Assembly: GCF_003202205.1 (NCBI RefSeq)
Contig: NZ_PDOG01000009.1
Coordinates: forward strand, 1 to 64,000
Direction of reading: 5' to 3'
DNA: 64,000 bases
From: Halomonas sp. LBP4
GTDB lineage: Bacteria; Pseudomonadota; Gammaproteobacteria; Pseudomonadales; Halomonadaceae
Both the position numbers and the translations under genes were made by a program. Positions within the stretch are counted from its first letter, which is position 1. Each line of letters starts with the position of its first letter. The notes beneath the pieces are model-generated. The model searched no databases, was not told the DNA's origin, and was given only the letters and a program-made list of their open reading frames with translations. Shown here piece after piece: positions 9,941-18,557 of this stretch.

Positions 9941-10900
9941 TCAACGCATGGTCTCGACGTCGTCGCGGAGGTAGTCGAGCAGCAACAGGATGTCATCCGG
10001 CAGCGGCGCGCGGAAGGTCAGGGTCTCGCCGGAACCGGGATGGACGAAGGCCAGCTTGCGGGCGTGCAGCGCCTGGCGGGGAAACTCGCGCAGCAGCGCC
10101 TTCAGCGCTTCGCCGCCCCCCCTCGGCAGCTTGAGCCGTCCGCCATAGACGGGGTCGCCCACCAGCGGATAGCGCAGATGCGCCAGGTGCACGCGGATCT
10201 GGTGCGTGCGGCCGGTCTCGAGCCGGCAGCGCACATGGGTATGGGCACGGAAGCGCTCCACCACCCGGTAGTGGGTCACCGCCGGCTTGCCGGAGGCATT
10301 CACCGCCTGGCGCTTGCGGTCCCTGGGGTGGCGGCCGATGGGTGCATCCAGGGTGCCACCGGCGGTCATCACCCCGACCGACACCGCATCGTACTCACGG
10401 GAGACACTGCGCGCCTGGAGCTGTTCGACCAGCGAGGTCTGGGCCATCAGGGTCTTGGCCACCACCATCAGCCCGGAGGTGTCCTTGTCGAGCCGATGCA
10501 CGATGCCCGCCCGCGGCACCGCGGCCAGCGCCGGGCAGTGGTGCAGCAAGGCATTGAGCAGGGTGCCGTCGGGGTTGCCCGCGGCCGGGTGAACCACCAG
10601 CCCCGCCGGCTTGTCGATCACCAGCACCTCGTCGTCCTCGAAGACCACGTCCAGCGGGATCGCCTCGGGCTCGAAGCGGGCATCGTCCTCGAGCTCGGCC
10701 TGCAGCTGCAGCCGCTCGCCGCCGTAGACCTTGTCCCTCGGCCTGGCGGGAGTGCCGTCGACGGTCAGGGCCCCGGCCTTGATCCAGCCCTTGAGGCGCT
10801 CCCGGGAGAAATCGGCGAACAGTTCGGCGGCGGCCTGGTCCAGACGCAGGCCGGCCATGGCATCGGGAACGCGTTGCTGTGCTTCCAGGGTCTGGGACAT
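9941..10900 (-). CDS. rluD: 23S rRNA pseudouridine(1911/1915/1917) synthase
   Basis: Isomerises three uridines in helix 69 of 23S rRNA and is needed for proper 50S assembly. The 319-residue protein has an N-terminal S4-like RNA-binding domain (about residues 15-75) and the RluA-type catalytic domain with HRLDKDTSG, which holds the catalytic Asp. The start MSQTLEAQQ at 10900 is preferred over the more distal ATG at 10984, because it aligns with RluD N termini and leaves room for the divergent bamD promoter. The ribosome site is weak. Confidence 0.94.
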   Translation of the reverse strand: MSQTLEAQQRVPDAMAGLRLDQAAAELFADFSRERLKGWIKAGALTVDGTPARPRDKVYGGERLQLQAELEDDARFEPEAIPLDVVFEDDEVLVIDKPAGLVVHPAAGNPDGTLLNALLHHCPALAAVPRAGIVHRLDKDTSGLMVVAKTLMAQTSLVEQLQARSVSREYDAVSVGVMTAGGTLDAPIGRHPRDRKRQAVNASGKPAVTHYRVVERFRAHTHVRCRLETGRTHQIRVHLAHLRYPLVGDPVYGGRLKLPRGGGEALKALLREFPRQALHARKLAFVHPGSGETLTFRAPLPDDILLLLDYLRDDVETMR

Positions 10901-11057
10901 GAGCGAGTGAGAGCCCCGTATGCAGTTATCGGAGAGGGGTTTCCGGCGGCGCATCCGGCGCAGGGTGACTGCGTTTTGCCGCACGGTGCTTTATAGTGAG
11001 CGGGTTTGCGGCCGATTCTACCACGGCCGATCCGGGTTGTTTGATACGAGGATCACG

Positions 11058-11882
11058 ATGCGCGTTTTCACCACCCCTGCCCGCCTGGCCGCCCTGGTGT
11101 TGGCCACTACCCTGCTGGCCGGCTGCGCCAGCAACGGCTCACAGGAAGAAGAGGAAGACGAGTTTGCCGGCGTCGCCGAGCGCGAGCTCTACGAAGAGGC
11201 CCGTGAGTCCCTCGATCGCGGCCGCTATCCCACGGCGATCTCCCGGCTGGAGGCCATCGACACCCGCTTCCCCTTCGGCAACCACGCCGAGCAGGCCCAG
11301 CTGGAGCTGATCTACGCCTACTACGAGACCAGCGACTGGGAGGCCACCCGCGCCGCCGCCAGCCGCTTCATCCGTCTGCACCCCAGCCACCCCCAGGCCG
11401 ACTACGCCCTCTACATGCGCGGCCTGGCCGCCTGGCAGGCCGGCCGCTTCAGCCTCGAGCGGCTGCGGCTGATCGACATCTCCAAGCGTGACCTCGGCGC
11501 CTCGCGGGAGGCCTATACCGACTTCCGCGAGCTGATCAACCTCTATCCCGACAGCGAGTACGCTCCGGATGCCAAGCAGCGCATCGTCTACTTGCGCAAC
11601 CTGATGGCCCGGCACGAGCTCCACGTGGCCGACTTCTACCTGCGCAAGGGCGCCTATCTGGCCGCCGTGGAGCGCGGCCGCTGGGTGGTCGAGAACTACC
11701 CGGAGTCCGAGGCCACCCGCGACGCCCTGGCGGTGATGGTGGAAGGCTACCTGGGCCTGGAGATGCGCGACCGGGCCCGCGAAGTGCTGGCCGTGCTGCT
11801 CGAGAACGCCCCCCACCACGAACAGCTGCGCGGCCGCACCTTTGAGCCGAAGCATGTCAAAGCGCAGTCGCTCTCGGCCTGA
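11058..11882 (+). CDS. bamD: outer membrane assembly lipoprotein BamD
   Basis: Essential lipoprotein of the BAM complex that inserts beta-barrel proteins into the outer membrane. A signal peptide of 22 residues ends in the lipobox LAGC, making Cys23 the lipidated residue. An acidic linker (QEEEEDEF) follows, then TPR-like helices with YxxA repeats over the rest of the 274 residues. Start fixed by the signal peptide and GAGGATCACG before the ATG; an earlier in-frame ATG at 10920 would spoil the signal peptide. Divergent from rluD as in E. coli. Confidence 0.95.
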   Translation: MRVFTTPARLAALVLATTLLAGCASNGSQEEEEDEFAGVAERELYEEARESLDRGRYPTAISRLEAIDTRFPFGNHAEQAQLELIYAYYETSDWEATRAAASRFIRLHPSHPQADYALYMRGLAAWQAGRFSLERLRLIDISKRDLGASREAYTDFRELINLYPDSEYAPDAKQRIVYLRNLMARHELHVADFYLRKGAYLAAVERGRWVVENYPESEATRDALAVMVEGYLGLEMRDRAREVLAVLLENAPHHEQLRGRTFEPKHVKAQSLSA

Positions 11883-11897
11883 CGCCCGCCCAGACGG

Positions 11898-11937
11898 AAA
11901 AAACCGGCGCCGCCCGAGGGGCAGCGCCGGTTTTTTT
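11898..11937 (+). terminator. rho-independent terminator of bamD
   Basis: Arms ACCGGCGC/GCGCCGGT with an inner GCCC/GGGC pairing, followed by seven Ts on the plus strand; A-run on the other side. Confidence 0.85.
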
Positions 11938-11996
11938 GTGGCCAGCTTCGCAGCACATGCCTTTCCTGTGGTATAAAAAAGGTATATTTTTTACTC

Positions 11997-12262
11997 ATGA
12001 ACGCCTTCGAATTCGATCCCCGGAAGAGCGAGTCGAACCGGCTCAAGCACGGTACGACTTTGTCGATGCCCAGCGGCTCTGGGAAGATCCGGACTTGCTG
12101 GAGATTCCAGCAAAGGCCAGCGATGAGCCACGCTCCGTGGTCATTGGGAGGATCGACGGGAAGCACTGGTCCGGCATCATCACCTACAGAGGCAAACGGA
12201 TTCGCCTGATCTCGGTCAGACGTTCACGCAGCAGCGAGGTAACACTCTATGAAGGCCCATGA
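11997..12262 (+). pseudogene. brnT: BrnT-family toxin, frameshifted
   Basis: BrnT is a small RelE-fold ribonuclease toxin. The N-terminal part MNAFEFDPRKSESNRLKHG reads in one frame, and the rest (FVDAQRLWEDPDLLEIP ... RLISVRRSRSSE) continues in the next. The break is at about 12051-12056, where one missing base restores an 88-residue protein: the span is 266 bases, one short of a whole number of codons. The second frame overlaps brnA by 14 bases. The AT-rich stretch GGTATAAAAAAGGTATAT just before the ATG is a likely promoter/operator. A sequencing error is the main alternative. Confidence 0.75.
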
Positions 12263-12479
12263 GCTCGATTCACGCTTTGATGAAGGCGACGACATCATCG
12301 ATGAACTCGACCTGACGCAAGCCAAGCACCCGCTCAGGAAGCAGAAACGTGTCAATGTCGACTTCCCGGCCTGGATGCTCGACTCCCTGGACCGTGAAGC
12401 CGCTCGCCTCGGCGTCACTCGTCAGTCGATCATCAAGATCTGGCTAGCCGAGCGCCTGGAACAGCACGGCTCACACTGA
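12249..12479 (+). CDS. brnA: BrnA/CopG-type antitoxin
   Basis: A 76-residue protein with an acidic N terminus (ELDSRFDEGDDIIDELD), expected to wrap the toxin, and a C-terminal ribbon-helix-helix DNA-binding part (RVNVDFPAWMLDSLDREA, then LGVTRQSIIKIWLAERLE). The family neutralises BrnT and represses its own operon. It overlaps the end of the broken brnT frame and is itself intact. If the toxin is dead, the antitoxin may persist as a repressor or protect against related toxins; that is inference. Confidence 0.85.
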   Translation: MKAHELDSRFDEGDDIIDELDLTQAKHPLRKQKRVNVDFPAWMLDSLDREAARLGVTRQSIIKIWLAERLEQHGSH

Positions 12480-12489
12480 TCCATAGGAT

Positions 12490-12527
12490 GAAAAGACCGG
12501 CGCTGCCATCGCAGCGCCGGTCTTTTC
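12490..12527. terminator. bidirectional terminator between brnA and nadE
   Basis: Perfect 17-base stem (GAAAAGACCGGCGCTGC and complement) with a CATC loop, giving A- and T-runs for both strands between convergent genes. Confidence 0.9.
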
Positions 12528-12557
12528 TTCAAGCTTACAGCTTCAGGCTTCCAGCTC
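12522..12557. repeat. 36-base dispersed repeat, copy 2
   Basis: Second copy of the 9125-9160 repeat, same orientation, touching the nadE stop codon at 12558. The first bases overlap the terminator stem. Confidence 0.75.
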
Positions 12558-14216
12558 TCATTCCCCCGGCTGCCAGCCGTTGACGATGGGATAGCGGCGA
12601 TCGCGGCCGAAGCCCCGCGGCGTGACACGCACGCCCACCGGGGCCTGACGGCGCTTGTACTCGCAGCGATCGACCAGCTTGACCACCTTGTAGACGTCGC
12701 CGCGGTCGAAGCCGGCCGCGATGATCGCCTCGGCGCTCATGTCGCCCTCGATGTAGCGCACCAGGATGGCATCGAGCACGTCGTAGCCGGGCAGCGAGTC
12801 GCTGTCCTTCTGGTCCGGGGCCAGCTCGGCGGAGGGCGGCCGCTCGATGACCCGCTGGGGGATCGCCGGCGACTGGCTGTTGCGCCAGCGGGCCAGGCGG
12901 TAGACCCAGGTCTTGTAGACGTCCTTGATGGCGTTGTAGCCGCCCACCATGTCGCCGTAGAGGGTCGCGTAGCCCACCGCCATCTCGCTCTTGTTGCCGG
13001 TGCTCAGCACCATCAGGCCCTTCTTGTTGGAGATCGCCATCAGCAGCACGCCACGGCAGCGCGACTGCAGGTTCTCCTCGGTGGTATCCCGCTCGGTGCC
13101 GGCGAAGCTCTCGGCAAGCGTGTCCATGAAGGCCTCGACCATCGGCTCGATGGGCAGCACCTCGTAGCCGACGCCGAGCAGTTTCGCCTGTTCGGCGGCG
13201 TCCTCCTTCGAGATGTCCGCCGTGTAGCGATAGGGCATCATCACCGCATGCACGCGCTGCGGGCCCAGGGCATCCACGGCAATGGCCAGCGACAGGGCCG
13301 AGTCGATGCCGCCGGAAAGCCCCAGCACCACGCCCTCGAAACCGCTCTTGTTGACGTAGTCGCGAAGCCCCGTGACCAGCGCGCAGTAGAGGTTCTCTTC
13401 CGGCTCCACTTCGGGATCGGTCTCGCCCGGCCGGGGGACCCACTGGCCCTTCTGGTGCACGAACTGCACCGGCATCAGGCCCACTGCCCAGTGGGGCGCC
13501 TGCACCATCAGCTTGCCCCTGGCATCCACGCAGGCCGAACCACCATCGAACACCAGCTCGTCCTGGCCTCCGATCATGTTGACGTAGACCAGCGGTCGCG
13601 CCACCTCGGCGGCACGCTCCTTGAGCAGCTGCAGGCGCTCTTCGGGCTTGTCCTGGTGGAAGGGCGAGGCGTTGAGGCTGATCAGGATATCGGCACCGGC
13701 ATCGCGGGCCTGGCGCACCGGCGCTTCCTTCCAGATATCCTCGCAGATCAGGATGCCCAGCTTCGCCCCCTGGTGGTCGATCACCAGCGGCCGGGTGCCC
13801 GCGGCGAAGTAGCGCTGCTCGTCGAACACCTGGTAGTTGGGTAGCGCCTGCTTGGCGTACTCGCCGAGCCATTCGCCGTTGTAGAGCACGCCGGCCAGGT
13901 TCCAGGTCTGTCCCTCGCGACGGCCGGGGTAGCCGACGATCACCAGGACGTCACGCACCACCTTCTCGGCCATGCGGGTACGGGCATGGCGCAGGCGGCT
14001 CTCCATGGCGGGCCGCAGCAGCAGGTCTTCCGGCGGGTAGCCGGTCAGGAACAGCTCGGGCAGCACCACGATGTCGGCCCCATGCTCGATGCGGGCCTCG
14101 CGCACCGCCTCGATGGCACGGTCGGTATTGCCGGGAATGTCCCCGACCAGCGGGTCCAGCTGAGCCATCACCAGCGTCAGATCTTGCATGGGCGTAGAAA
14201 TCTCTCGAGAATCCAT
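12558..14216 (-). CDS. nadE: glutamine-dependent NAD+ synthetase
   Basis: Converts deamido-NAD+ to NAD+ with glutamine as ammonia source. The protein of 552 residues has an N-terminal nitrilase-like glutaminase domain (catalytic Glu in PELFLTGYPP, Cys in CEDIWKE) and a C-terminal synthetase domain with the ATP pyrophosphatase loop LSGGIDSAL and STGNKSE. The longer start at 14216 is preferred because GAAGGG sits six bases before it; an ATG at 14189 (MQDLTLV) matches family N termini better and is a real alternative. Ends next to a copy of the 36-base repeat. Confidence 0.93.
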   Translation of the reverse strand: MDSREISTPMQDLTLVMAQLDPLVGDIPGNTDRAIEAVREARIEHGADIVVLPELFLTGYPPEDLLLRPAMESRLRHARTRMAEKVVRDVLVIVGYPGRREGQTWNLAGVLYNGEWLGEYAKQALPNYQVFDEQRYFAAGTRPLVIDHQGAKLGILICEDIWKEAPVRQARDAGADILISLNASPFHQDKPEERLQLLKERAAEVARPLVYVNMIGGQDELVFDGGSACVDARGKLMVQAPHWAVGLMPVQFVHQKGQWVPRPGETDPEVEPEENLYCALVTGLRDYVNKSGFEGVVLGLSGGIDSALSLAIAVDALGPQRVHAVMMPYRYTADISKEDAAEQAKLLGVGYEVLPIEPMVEAFMDTLAESFAGTERDTTEENLQSRCRGVLLMAISNKKGLMVLSTGNKSEMAVGYATLYGDMVGGYNAIKDVYKTWVYRLARWRNSQSPAIPQRVIERPPSAELAPDQKDSDSLPGYDVLDAILVRYIEGDMSAEAIIAAGFDRGDVYKVVKLVDRCEYKRRQAPVGVRVTPRGFGRDRRYPIVNGWQPGE

Positions 14217-14291
14217 GGATACCCTTCATTGTCCCGCAAGGGCGGCCGAGTGGCAAAGGTGGCCGCCCTTCACCAGGGAGTCTCACAAAGG

Positions 14292-14552
14292 ATGAACCTG
14301 TTGCTCATTCGCCTGATCATCTTCGCCGTGCTGTTCTTCGTCGGCCTCAAACTCTACCGCATGTACCGGGAGTGGAAGCTCGAACGCGAGGAGCTGCTCG
14401 AGGGCGACGAACGCCAGGAGGGTAGCCAGATGGTGCGCTGCACCTGGTGCAAGGTCCATGTGCCGGAAAACGAGGCGCTGCGCGAGAAGGAGGAATGGTT
14501 CTGCTGCAGCGCCCACCGCGACAAGTATCTCGAGGAGCAGAAGTCCGAATAG
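14292..14552 (+). CDS. PP0621-family protein, small membrane-anchored cysteine protein
   Basis: An 86-residue protein with one N-terminal membrane segment (about residues 3-20, LLIRLIIFAVLFFVGLKLY), a charged linker and a C-terminal domain with two cysteine clusters, CTWCKVHVPENEAL and FCCSAHRDKYLEEQ, arranged like a small zinc-binding motif. This matches the uncharacterised PP0621/YHS-like family of Pseudomonas. No function can be assigned. It converges on thiO with only two bases between the stops. Confidence 0.8.
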   Translation: MNLLLIRLIIFAVLFFVGLKLYRMYREWKLEREELLEGDERQEGSQMVRCTWCKVHVPENEALREKEEWFCCSAHRDKYLEEQKSE

Positions 14553-14554
14553 CG

Positions 14555-15646
14555 CTATCGCTCCAGCCGATAGGGCGCCGGATCGATGATCGGCTCGCGC
14601 CCCAGTAGCTGGTCCACCAGCAGCCGGGTCGAGGCCGGGGCCAGCACCAGGCCGTTGCGGTAGTGCCCGGCGTTGACGCTGAGGTTATCCACGCCTGGCA
14701 CCCGGCCGATGAAGGGAACCCCGTCCGGCGAACCGGGACGCAGCCCCGCCCAGTGGTGTTCCACCTCGCAGTCGGCCAGTGCCGGGATGATGTTCACCGC
14801 GCTCTGCCAGAGGGATTCCCGGGCCTCGCTCGTCGTGCTCGTGTCGAAGCCACACTCTTCCAGGGTGGAGCCGGCCAGCACCCGGCCATCGGCCCGGGGA
14901 ATCACGTAGCGCCCGTCCATCAGGACCACCCGCCGCACCAGTCCCGGCGGCGCCTTGAACAGGATCATCTGCCCCTTCACCGGGCGCACCGGCAGCCGGA
15001 CATCGACCCGCTCGAGCAGGCCTGCCGCCCAGGCGCCGCCGCAGACGATCACCTGCTCCCCCGAGACCGGCCCCGACGCGGTACGCACCGCGGCAATCCG
15101 CCCGCCTGCCCGCTCGAAACCGGTGACCTCGCACTGCTCGCGCAGGGTGACCCGGGGCATGCTGGCCAGCCGCGCGCGCAGCGCGCGCACCAGGCGCGGG
15201 TTGCGGATGCTGCCCAGGGTCGGCATCCACAGCGCCTCGGACAGGCCCGGCGCCGCCTGGGGCTCCTTGGCATAGAGGAAGTCCGCATCGACCCGCTCGA
15301 GCGGCTTGCCCACTTCCCGCGCCCAGGCCATGGCCTTCGCCTCGTCATCGACACGCAGGTAGAGCAGCCCCTTCTGGCGGTACTCCGGGTCGATGCCGGT
15401 CTCCTCCAGCAGGCGCAGCGCCAGTTCCGGGTAGAAGCCCTCCGACCAGGTGGAGAGCCGCGAGATCGGCGCGCTGTAGCGCCAGGGGTAGAGCGGCGAG
15501 ACGATGCCGCCGCCGGCCCAGGAGGCCTCGCGGCCGCAGTCGCCCCGCTCGAGAAGGGTCACCGAATGGCCGGCATCGGCCAGTTGCAGCGTCGTCATCA
15601 TGCCGATGACGCCGCCACCCACGACAAGAAATTCACTCACAGGCAT
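14555..15646 (-). CDS. thiO: FAD-dependent glycine oxidase ThiO-like
   Basis: A D-amino acid oxidase family flavoprotein of 363 residues. The Rossmann FAD motif VVGGGVIGMMTTLQLA is at the N terminus, and the family's C-terminal segment GLRPGSPDGVPFIG...N(A)GHYRNGLVLAP is clear. ThiO makes the imine glycine used for the thiazole of thiamine, but no thi genes are nearby, so the physiological substrate is uncertain. Its place beside fimT matches the Pseudomonas gene preceding the minor pilin cluster. Start at 15646 puts the FAD motif at the usual distance. Confidence 0.85.
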   Translation of the reverse strand: MPVSEFLVVGGGVIGMMTTLQLADAGHSVTLLERGDCGREASWAGGGIVSPLYPWRYSAPISRLSTWSEGFYPELALRLLEETGIDPEYRQKGLLYLRVDDEAKAMAWAREVGKPLERVDADFLYAKEPQAAPGLSEALWMPTLGSIRNPRLVRALRARLASMPRVTLREQCEVTGFERAGGRIAAVRTASGPVSGEQVIVCGGAWAAGLLERVDVRLPVRPVKGQMILFKAPPGLVRRVVLMDGRYVIPRADGRVLAGSTLEECGFDTSTTSEARESLWQSAVNIIPALADCEVEHHWAGLRPGSPDGVPFIGRVPGVDNLSVNAGHYRNGLVLAPASTRLLVDQLLGREPIIDPAPYRLER

Positions 15647-15719
15647 TGTCCGAAATGGCTTACAGAGAGGCGCGGTAGCTTGGCTAGGGTGAAGTGACCA
15701 CACCAAGGACGGAAATGCC

Positions 15720-16283
15720 ATGCGCCCCGTCACCGCGCGCGCCCTGTACCTTACCGGCAGGCCCGGCCGGCTGGCAAAGTCGCGTCAGCGGGGCCTGACC
15801 CTGATCGAGCTGGTCGTCGCCATCGTCGTGCTCGCCATCCTGGTCACCTGGGCCATCCCCGGCTTCCAGAGCTTCACCGCCCGCAACGAGGTCGCCGCCG
15901 AGGTGCTGCGCCTCAAGACCGCCCTGGCCATGGCACGCAATACCGCCGTGACACGGGGAACGGCCATTTCGATCTGCGCCAGCCCGGGGCCGGCCTACGA
16001 TACCTGCGCCTTCGACGACTGGGATCACGACTGGGTGATCGTGGAAGGTGAAGTCACGGGAAGCAGTCTGGCGGGAGTTACCATCCTGCGTGTGCTGGAA
16101 GCCTCGGATCAGGTCGAGGTCAGTTTCAATAGGGATGACCGCCCGGTACGGTTCTCCGCCATGGGCTGGTCACAAGGTTACAACGGCACTTTCAATGTGT
16201 GTGGAGAACTTACGACCCACTCCACAATCGTTCTTAATAATGCAGGAAGAGCACGCATTATGGAGCATGCATCCGACTGCTGA
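15720..16283 (+). CDS. fimT: type IV pilus minor pilin FimT/GspH-like
   Basis: A 187-residue prepilin with a basic leader of about 25 residues and the class III cleavage site RG/LTLIELVVAI with Glu at +5, so it should be processed by PilD and assembled in the pilus. A C-terminal GspH domain follows, with Cys pairs near residues 87/95 and at the end (NVCGEL, HASDC). Residue +1 is Leu instead of the usual Phe. It points against pilX, the stops only 11 bases apart. In Pseudomonas fimT is in the same direction as the other minor pilins. Confidence 0.82.
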   Translation: MRPVTARALYLTGRPGRLAKSRQRGLTLIELVVAIVVLAILVTWAIPGFQSFTARNEVAAEVLRLKTALAMARNTAVTRGTAISICASPGPAYDTCAFDDWDHDWVIVEGEVTGSSLAGVTILRVLEASDQVEVSFNRDDRPVRFSAMGWSQGYNGTFNVCGELTTHSTIVLNNAGRARIMEHASDC

Positions 16284-16294
16284 CTTATCCCATT

Positions 16295-17536
16295 TTACTG
16301 GGAAACATCTTCATACCATGAAACCAGCCGAACTCCTTTCCCGCCTTGATGCAGGAGCTGCCATGCCGCACTGCTATAATGGATCCCCATGTTTCCGCTA
16401 ATATTAAGCTCACCCGTAACTATCTCACCATCATCATTCACACTATTAAGCACCACAACCCCACCATAAATCTGAGGATTCCCCGAGCTAAATTTCAAGG
16501 TTCCACCCGGCTCAATGAGGATCACTCCTTCATGAGTGCTTGTGCCATGGTAGTCTAGGACTGCCCCATCTCGTATCACAATCACACCAAGGGTATTGGT
16601 GCTGGCGCTGACCGACACTTCCGCGCCACCGACGACCTCTATAAACTTGGGACTCACGCTTTCCCAGAACCCAGTGGTTTCAAGGTCAGAGTCCGAAAGC
16701 GCTGAGTCGTAATCCGCCCTATCTCCCACATTAAAGTCCAGCGCATCCCCCTCCTGCAGCTCCATATCATAACCAGAGGCCGTCACAAAGTCCAAAAACT
16801 CATACCACTGGGATTGCCCATCGTAAGAGTCGTTGACGCCATAGTATTTATTATCACAAATAGTATAACTACTATCATCAGTCTCGCAGCTTGAGCCGTC
16901 ACTTTCTTCTGTAGGATGTTCCGCGTAAGGAATATCAGGATAATAGGCGTCGTACTCAGTTGTTCCGTCACTGTCAGGATCTGCTATACAATCATTACCT
17001 TCGCAGTCAAAAACCTCAGGAACATGATAATCCTCACCTGTAAGCACAGCATTGCCACTCACCTTATCCGAACAGTACACACCAAAGCATGAATACGCCG
17101 GGCCATGCGGAGGGATGGGTAGCCTTTTATACTTCGAAACAACCGTAGCGGTGATTTCGGACCTGTTGTTTGGATATCCCTGCATCGTAACGGTAACATG
17201 CTCGGCACTCAGAGAATCACAGATGGATTGGTCTTCAGGCCCCCAGCATATCGTTTTTACCTGATACATGGCATAGTCACCGACAGCGCCTTCATCGCCA
17301 TCATTCCAATCGATATCATTCAAGTCTAAAGGCCAGCTAATTTGGCCACGAAGCCATGAGTAGAACTTAGAAGTTCCGGATTCAGAAGCCATCTGCGCCG
17401 CCGCTGAAGCACGATGATTCCCCGCCATCGCCTCCTCAAGACGAGAGGCCTGCATACTGGAAACACCTAGCAGAAGTGCAACTGTCAGTAGCACCAAGCT
17501 TACGATGAGAGCCGCGCCACCTTGTTCTTTATACAT
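16295..17536 (-). CDS. pilX: enlarged PilX-like minor pilin
   Basis: The 413-residue protein begins with the PilX-type N terminus (QGGAALIVSLVLLTVALLLGVSSM, then EEAMAGN), the signature of type IV pilus minor pilins. PilX is normally about 170-200 residues. Here a long extra part follows, with Cys pairs (CFGVYC, CEGNDC, CETDDSSYTIC) and a C-terminal region of repeated short beta-strand-like segments rich in Gly, Val and Ile (about residues 290-395). The base composition is low in GC compared with neighbours. Last gene of the pilE-fimU-pilV-pilW-pilX run; no pilY1 follows. Confidence 0.78.
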   Translation of the reverse strand: MYKEQGGAALIVSLVLLTVALLLGVSSMQASRLEEAMAGNHRASAAAQMASESGTSKFYSWLRGQISWPLDLNDIDWNDGDEGAVGDYAMYQVKTICWGPEDQSICDSLSAEHVTVTMQGYPNNRSEITATVVSKYKRLPIPPHGPAYSCFGVYCSDKVSGNAVLTGEDYHVPEVFDCEGNDCIADPDSDGTTEYDAYYPDIPYAEHPTEESDGSSCETDDSSYTICDNKYYGVNDSYDGQSQWYEFLDFVTASGYDMELQEGDALDFNVGDRADYDSALSDSDLETTGFWESVSPKFIEVVGGAEVSVSASTNTLGVIVIRDGAVLDYHGTSTHEGVILIEPGGTLKFSSGNPQIYGGVVVLNSVNDDGEIVTGELNISGNMGIHYSSAAWQLLHQGGKGVRLVSWYEDVSQ

Positions 17537-17556
17537 ACCCTACCTCTCTGCCAGAC

Positions 17557-18093
17557 TTACCTGGCCACGGATTCCCGATTGGCTACGCGAAACGAGAACC
17601 TCTTATCTGCCACGGATTCTGCTCCTATTGGAGCAAACTCTATATCGACAATTACATAGCCATCGCTATCGATATAATCAAAATCGGCATCCACCAAGCC
17701 ATCCACCACCGCCTGGTCCCCCACCCAACCACTCCCACAGTCGTAGTTGACATAGACAGCCCCGGAAGCATATGAATAAACCACACTCACCAAGTCATCC
17801 GAAGCGGAGCAGTAAGGATCCTCTGTCCTTGTAGTATACTCCAGAACAAGCACCTTATCCCCGGAGTCGTCTATCTTATTCGCCGCAGAACTCCGAATAT
17901 CCAGCGAGACCACATCGGAAAAAAATCTTAATGACTCTTGACGACTGGCCAGCCCCTCCATTCGATTAAAGGATTGCTTGCTGGAAACAAAAATCTGGGT
18001 TGCGCCGAAGACCACAAGCAGCCCAAGCGCTAAAGCCACCATCAATTCAACCAGGGTGAAGCCACCCTCATGGTAAAATCTTTTACTCCTCAT
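17557..18093 (-). CDS. pilW: minor pilin PilW-like
   Basis: A 178-residue prepilin with leader MRSKRFYHEGG and cleavage before FTLVELMVALALGLLVVFG, then the PilW-typical stretch QIFVSSKQSFNRMEGLASRQES. It is shorter than usual PilW proteins, which run to about 270 residues or more, so the C-terminal domain is reduced. Its ATG overlaps the pilV stop by four bases, and pilX follows after 20 bases. AT-rich relative to the rest of the window. Confidence 0.85.
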   Translation of the reverse strand: MRSKRFYHEGGFTLVELMVALALGLLVVFGATQIFVSSKQSFNRMEGLASRQESLRFFSDVVSLDIRSSAANKIDDSGDKVLVLEYTTRTEDPYCSASDDLVSVVYSYASGAVYVNYDCGSGWVGDQAVVDGLVDADFDYIDSDGYVIVDIEFAPIGAESVADKRFSFRVANRESVAR

Positions 18094-18557
18094 GGCTCAC
18101 GCCCCGGAAGCTGAAAAGTATAAGACAGCAGGGAAACGTTTTCCGTATCAGTTGTTCCGTAGGAGAGAAACCTGTCATCACTCCAGTCAACTGTCACTTG
18201 ATACTCACATTTTACGCCAGTCCCACCTGGATCTTCCTCAATTTTGCTATTCTGCATATCCGGCAGCTTGTCTGACCAATGAGTAATCCACTCACTCGCG
18301 ATAGCCGAGAGTGTAGGCGAGGAGGTGTCCGATGGGCAGAAATTGCTGGCAGACCCCATTTCAACCCATAGCCGTTCAACGGCATCCCGGGCCGCCAGCG
18401 AGGCAATGGAGCGTTGATAGGAGACTTGCACGCTCTTCATCGCCTTCAGCTGCATCGCCGCGATACCAAGCAGTCCAATCGAGAGAACGAGCACCGCTAT
18501 CAACACCTCCAGTAGGGTGAAGCCTCGCTGCTCTCTCCTCTTGTTAGGGCTAGGCAC
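18090..18557 (-). CDS. pilV: minor pilin PilV
   Basis: A 155-residue prepilin with leader ending RG and mature N terminus FTLLEVLIAVLVLSIGLLGIA, typical of PilV, followed by the conserved AAMQLKAMKSVQVSYQRS-like helix. Part of the minor pilin priming complex at the pilus tip. The start overlaps the fimU end by eight bases and the stop overlaps the pilW start, so translation of the series is probably coupled. Confidence 0.88.
   Translation of the reverse strand: MPSPNKRREQRGFTLLEVLIAVLVLSIGLLGIAAMQLKAMKSVQVSYQRSIASLAARDAVERLWVEMGSASNFCPSDTSSPTLSAIASEWITHWSDKLPDMQNSKIEEDPGGTGVKCEYQVTVDWSDDRFLSYGTTDTENVSLLSYTFQLPGREP

Noticed and set aside
11936..12262. Intact toxin starting at 11936 in the second frame
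   Set aside because: That frame lacks the BrnT N terminus, and its start lies at the tail of the bamD terminator; the N-terminal residues are encoded in the other frame.
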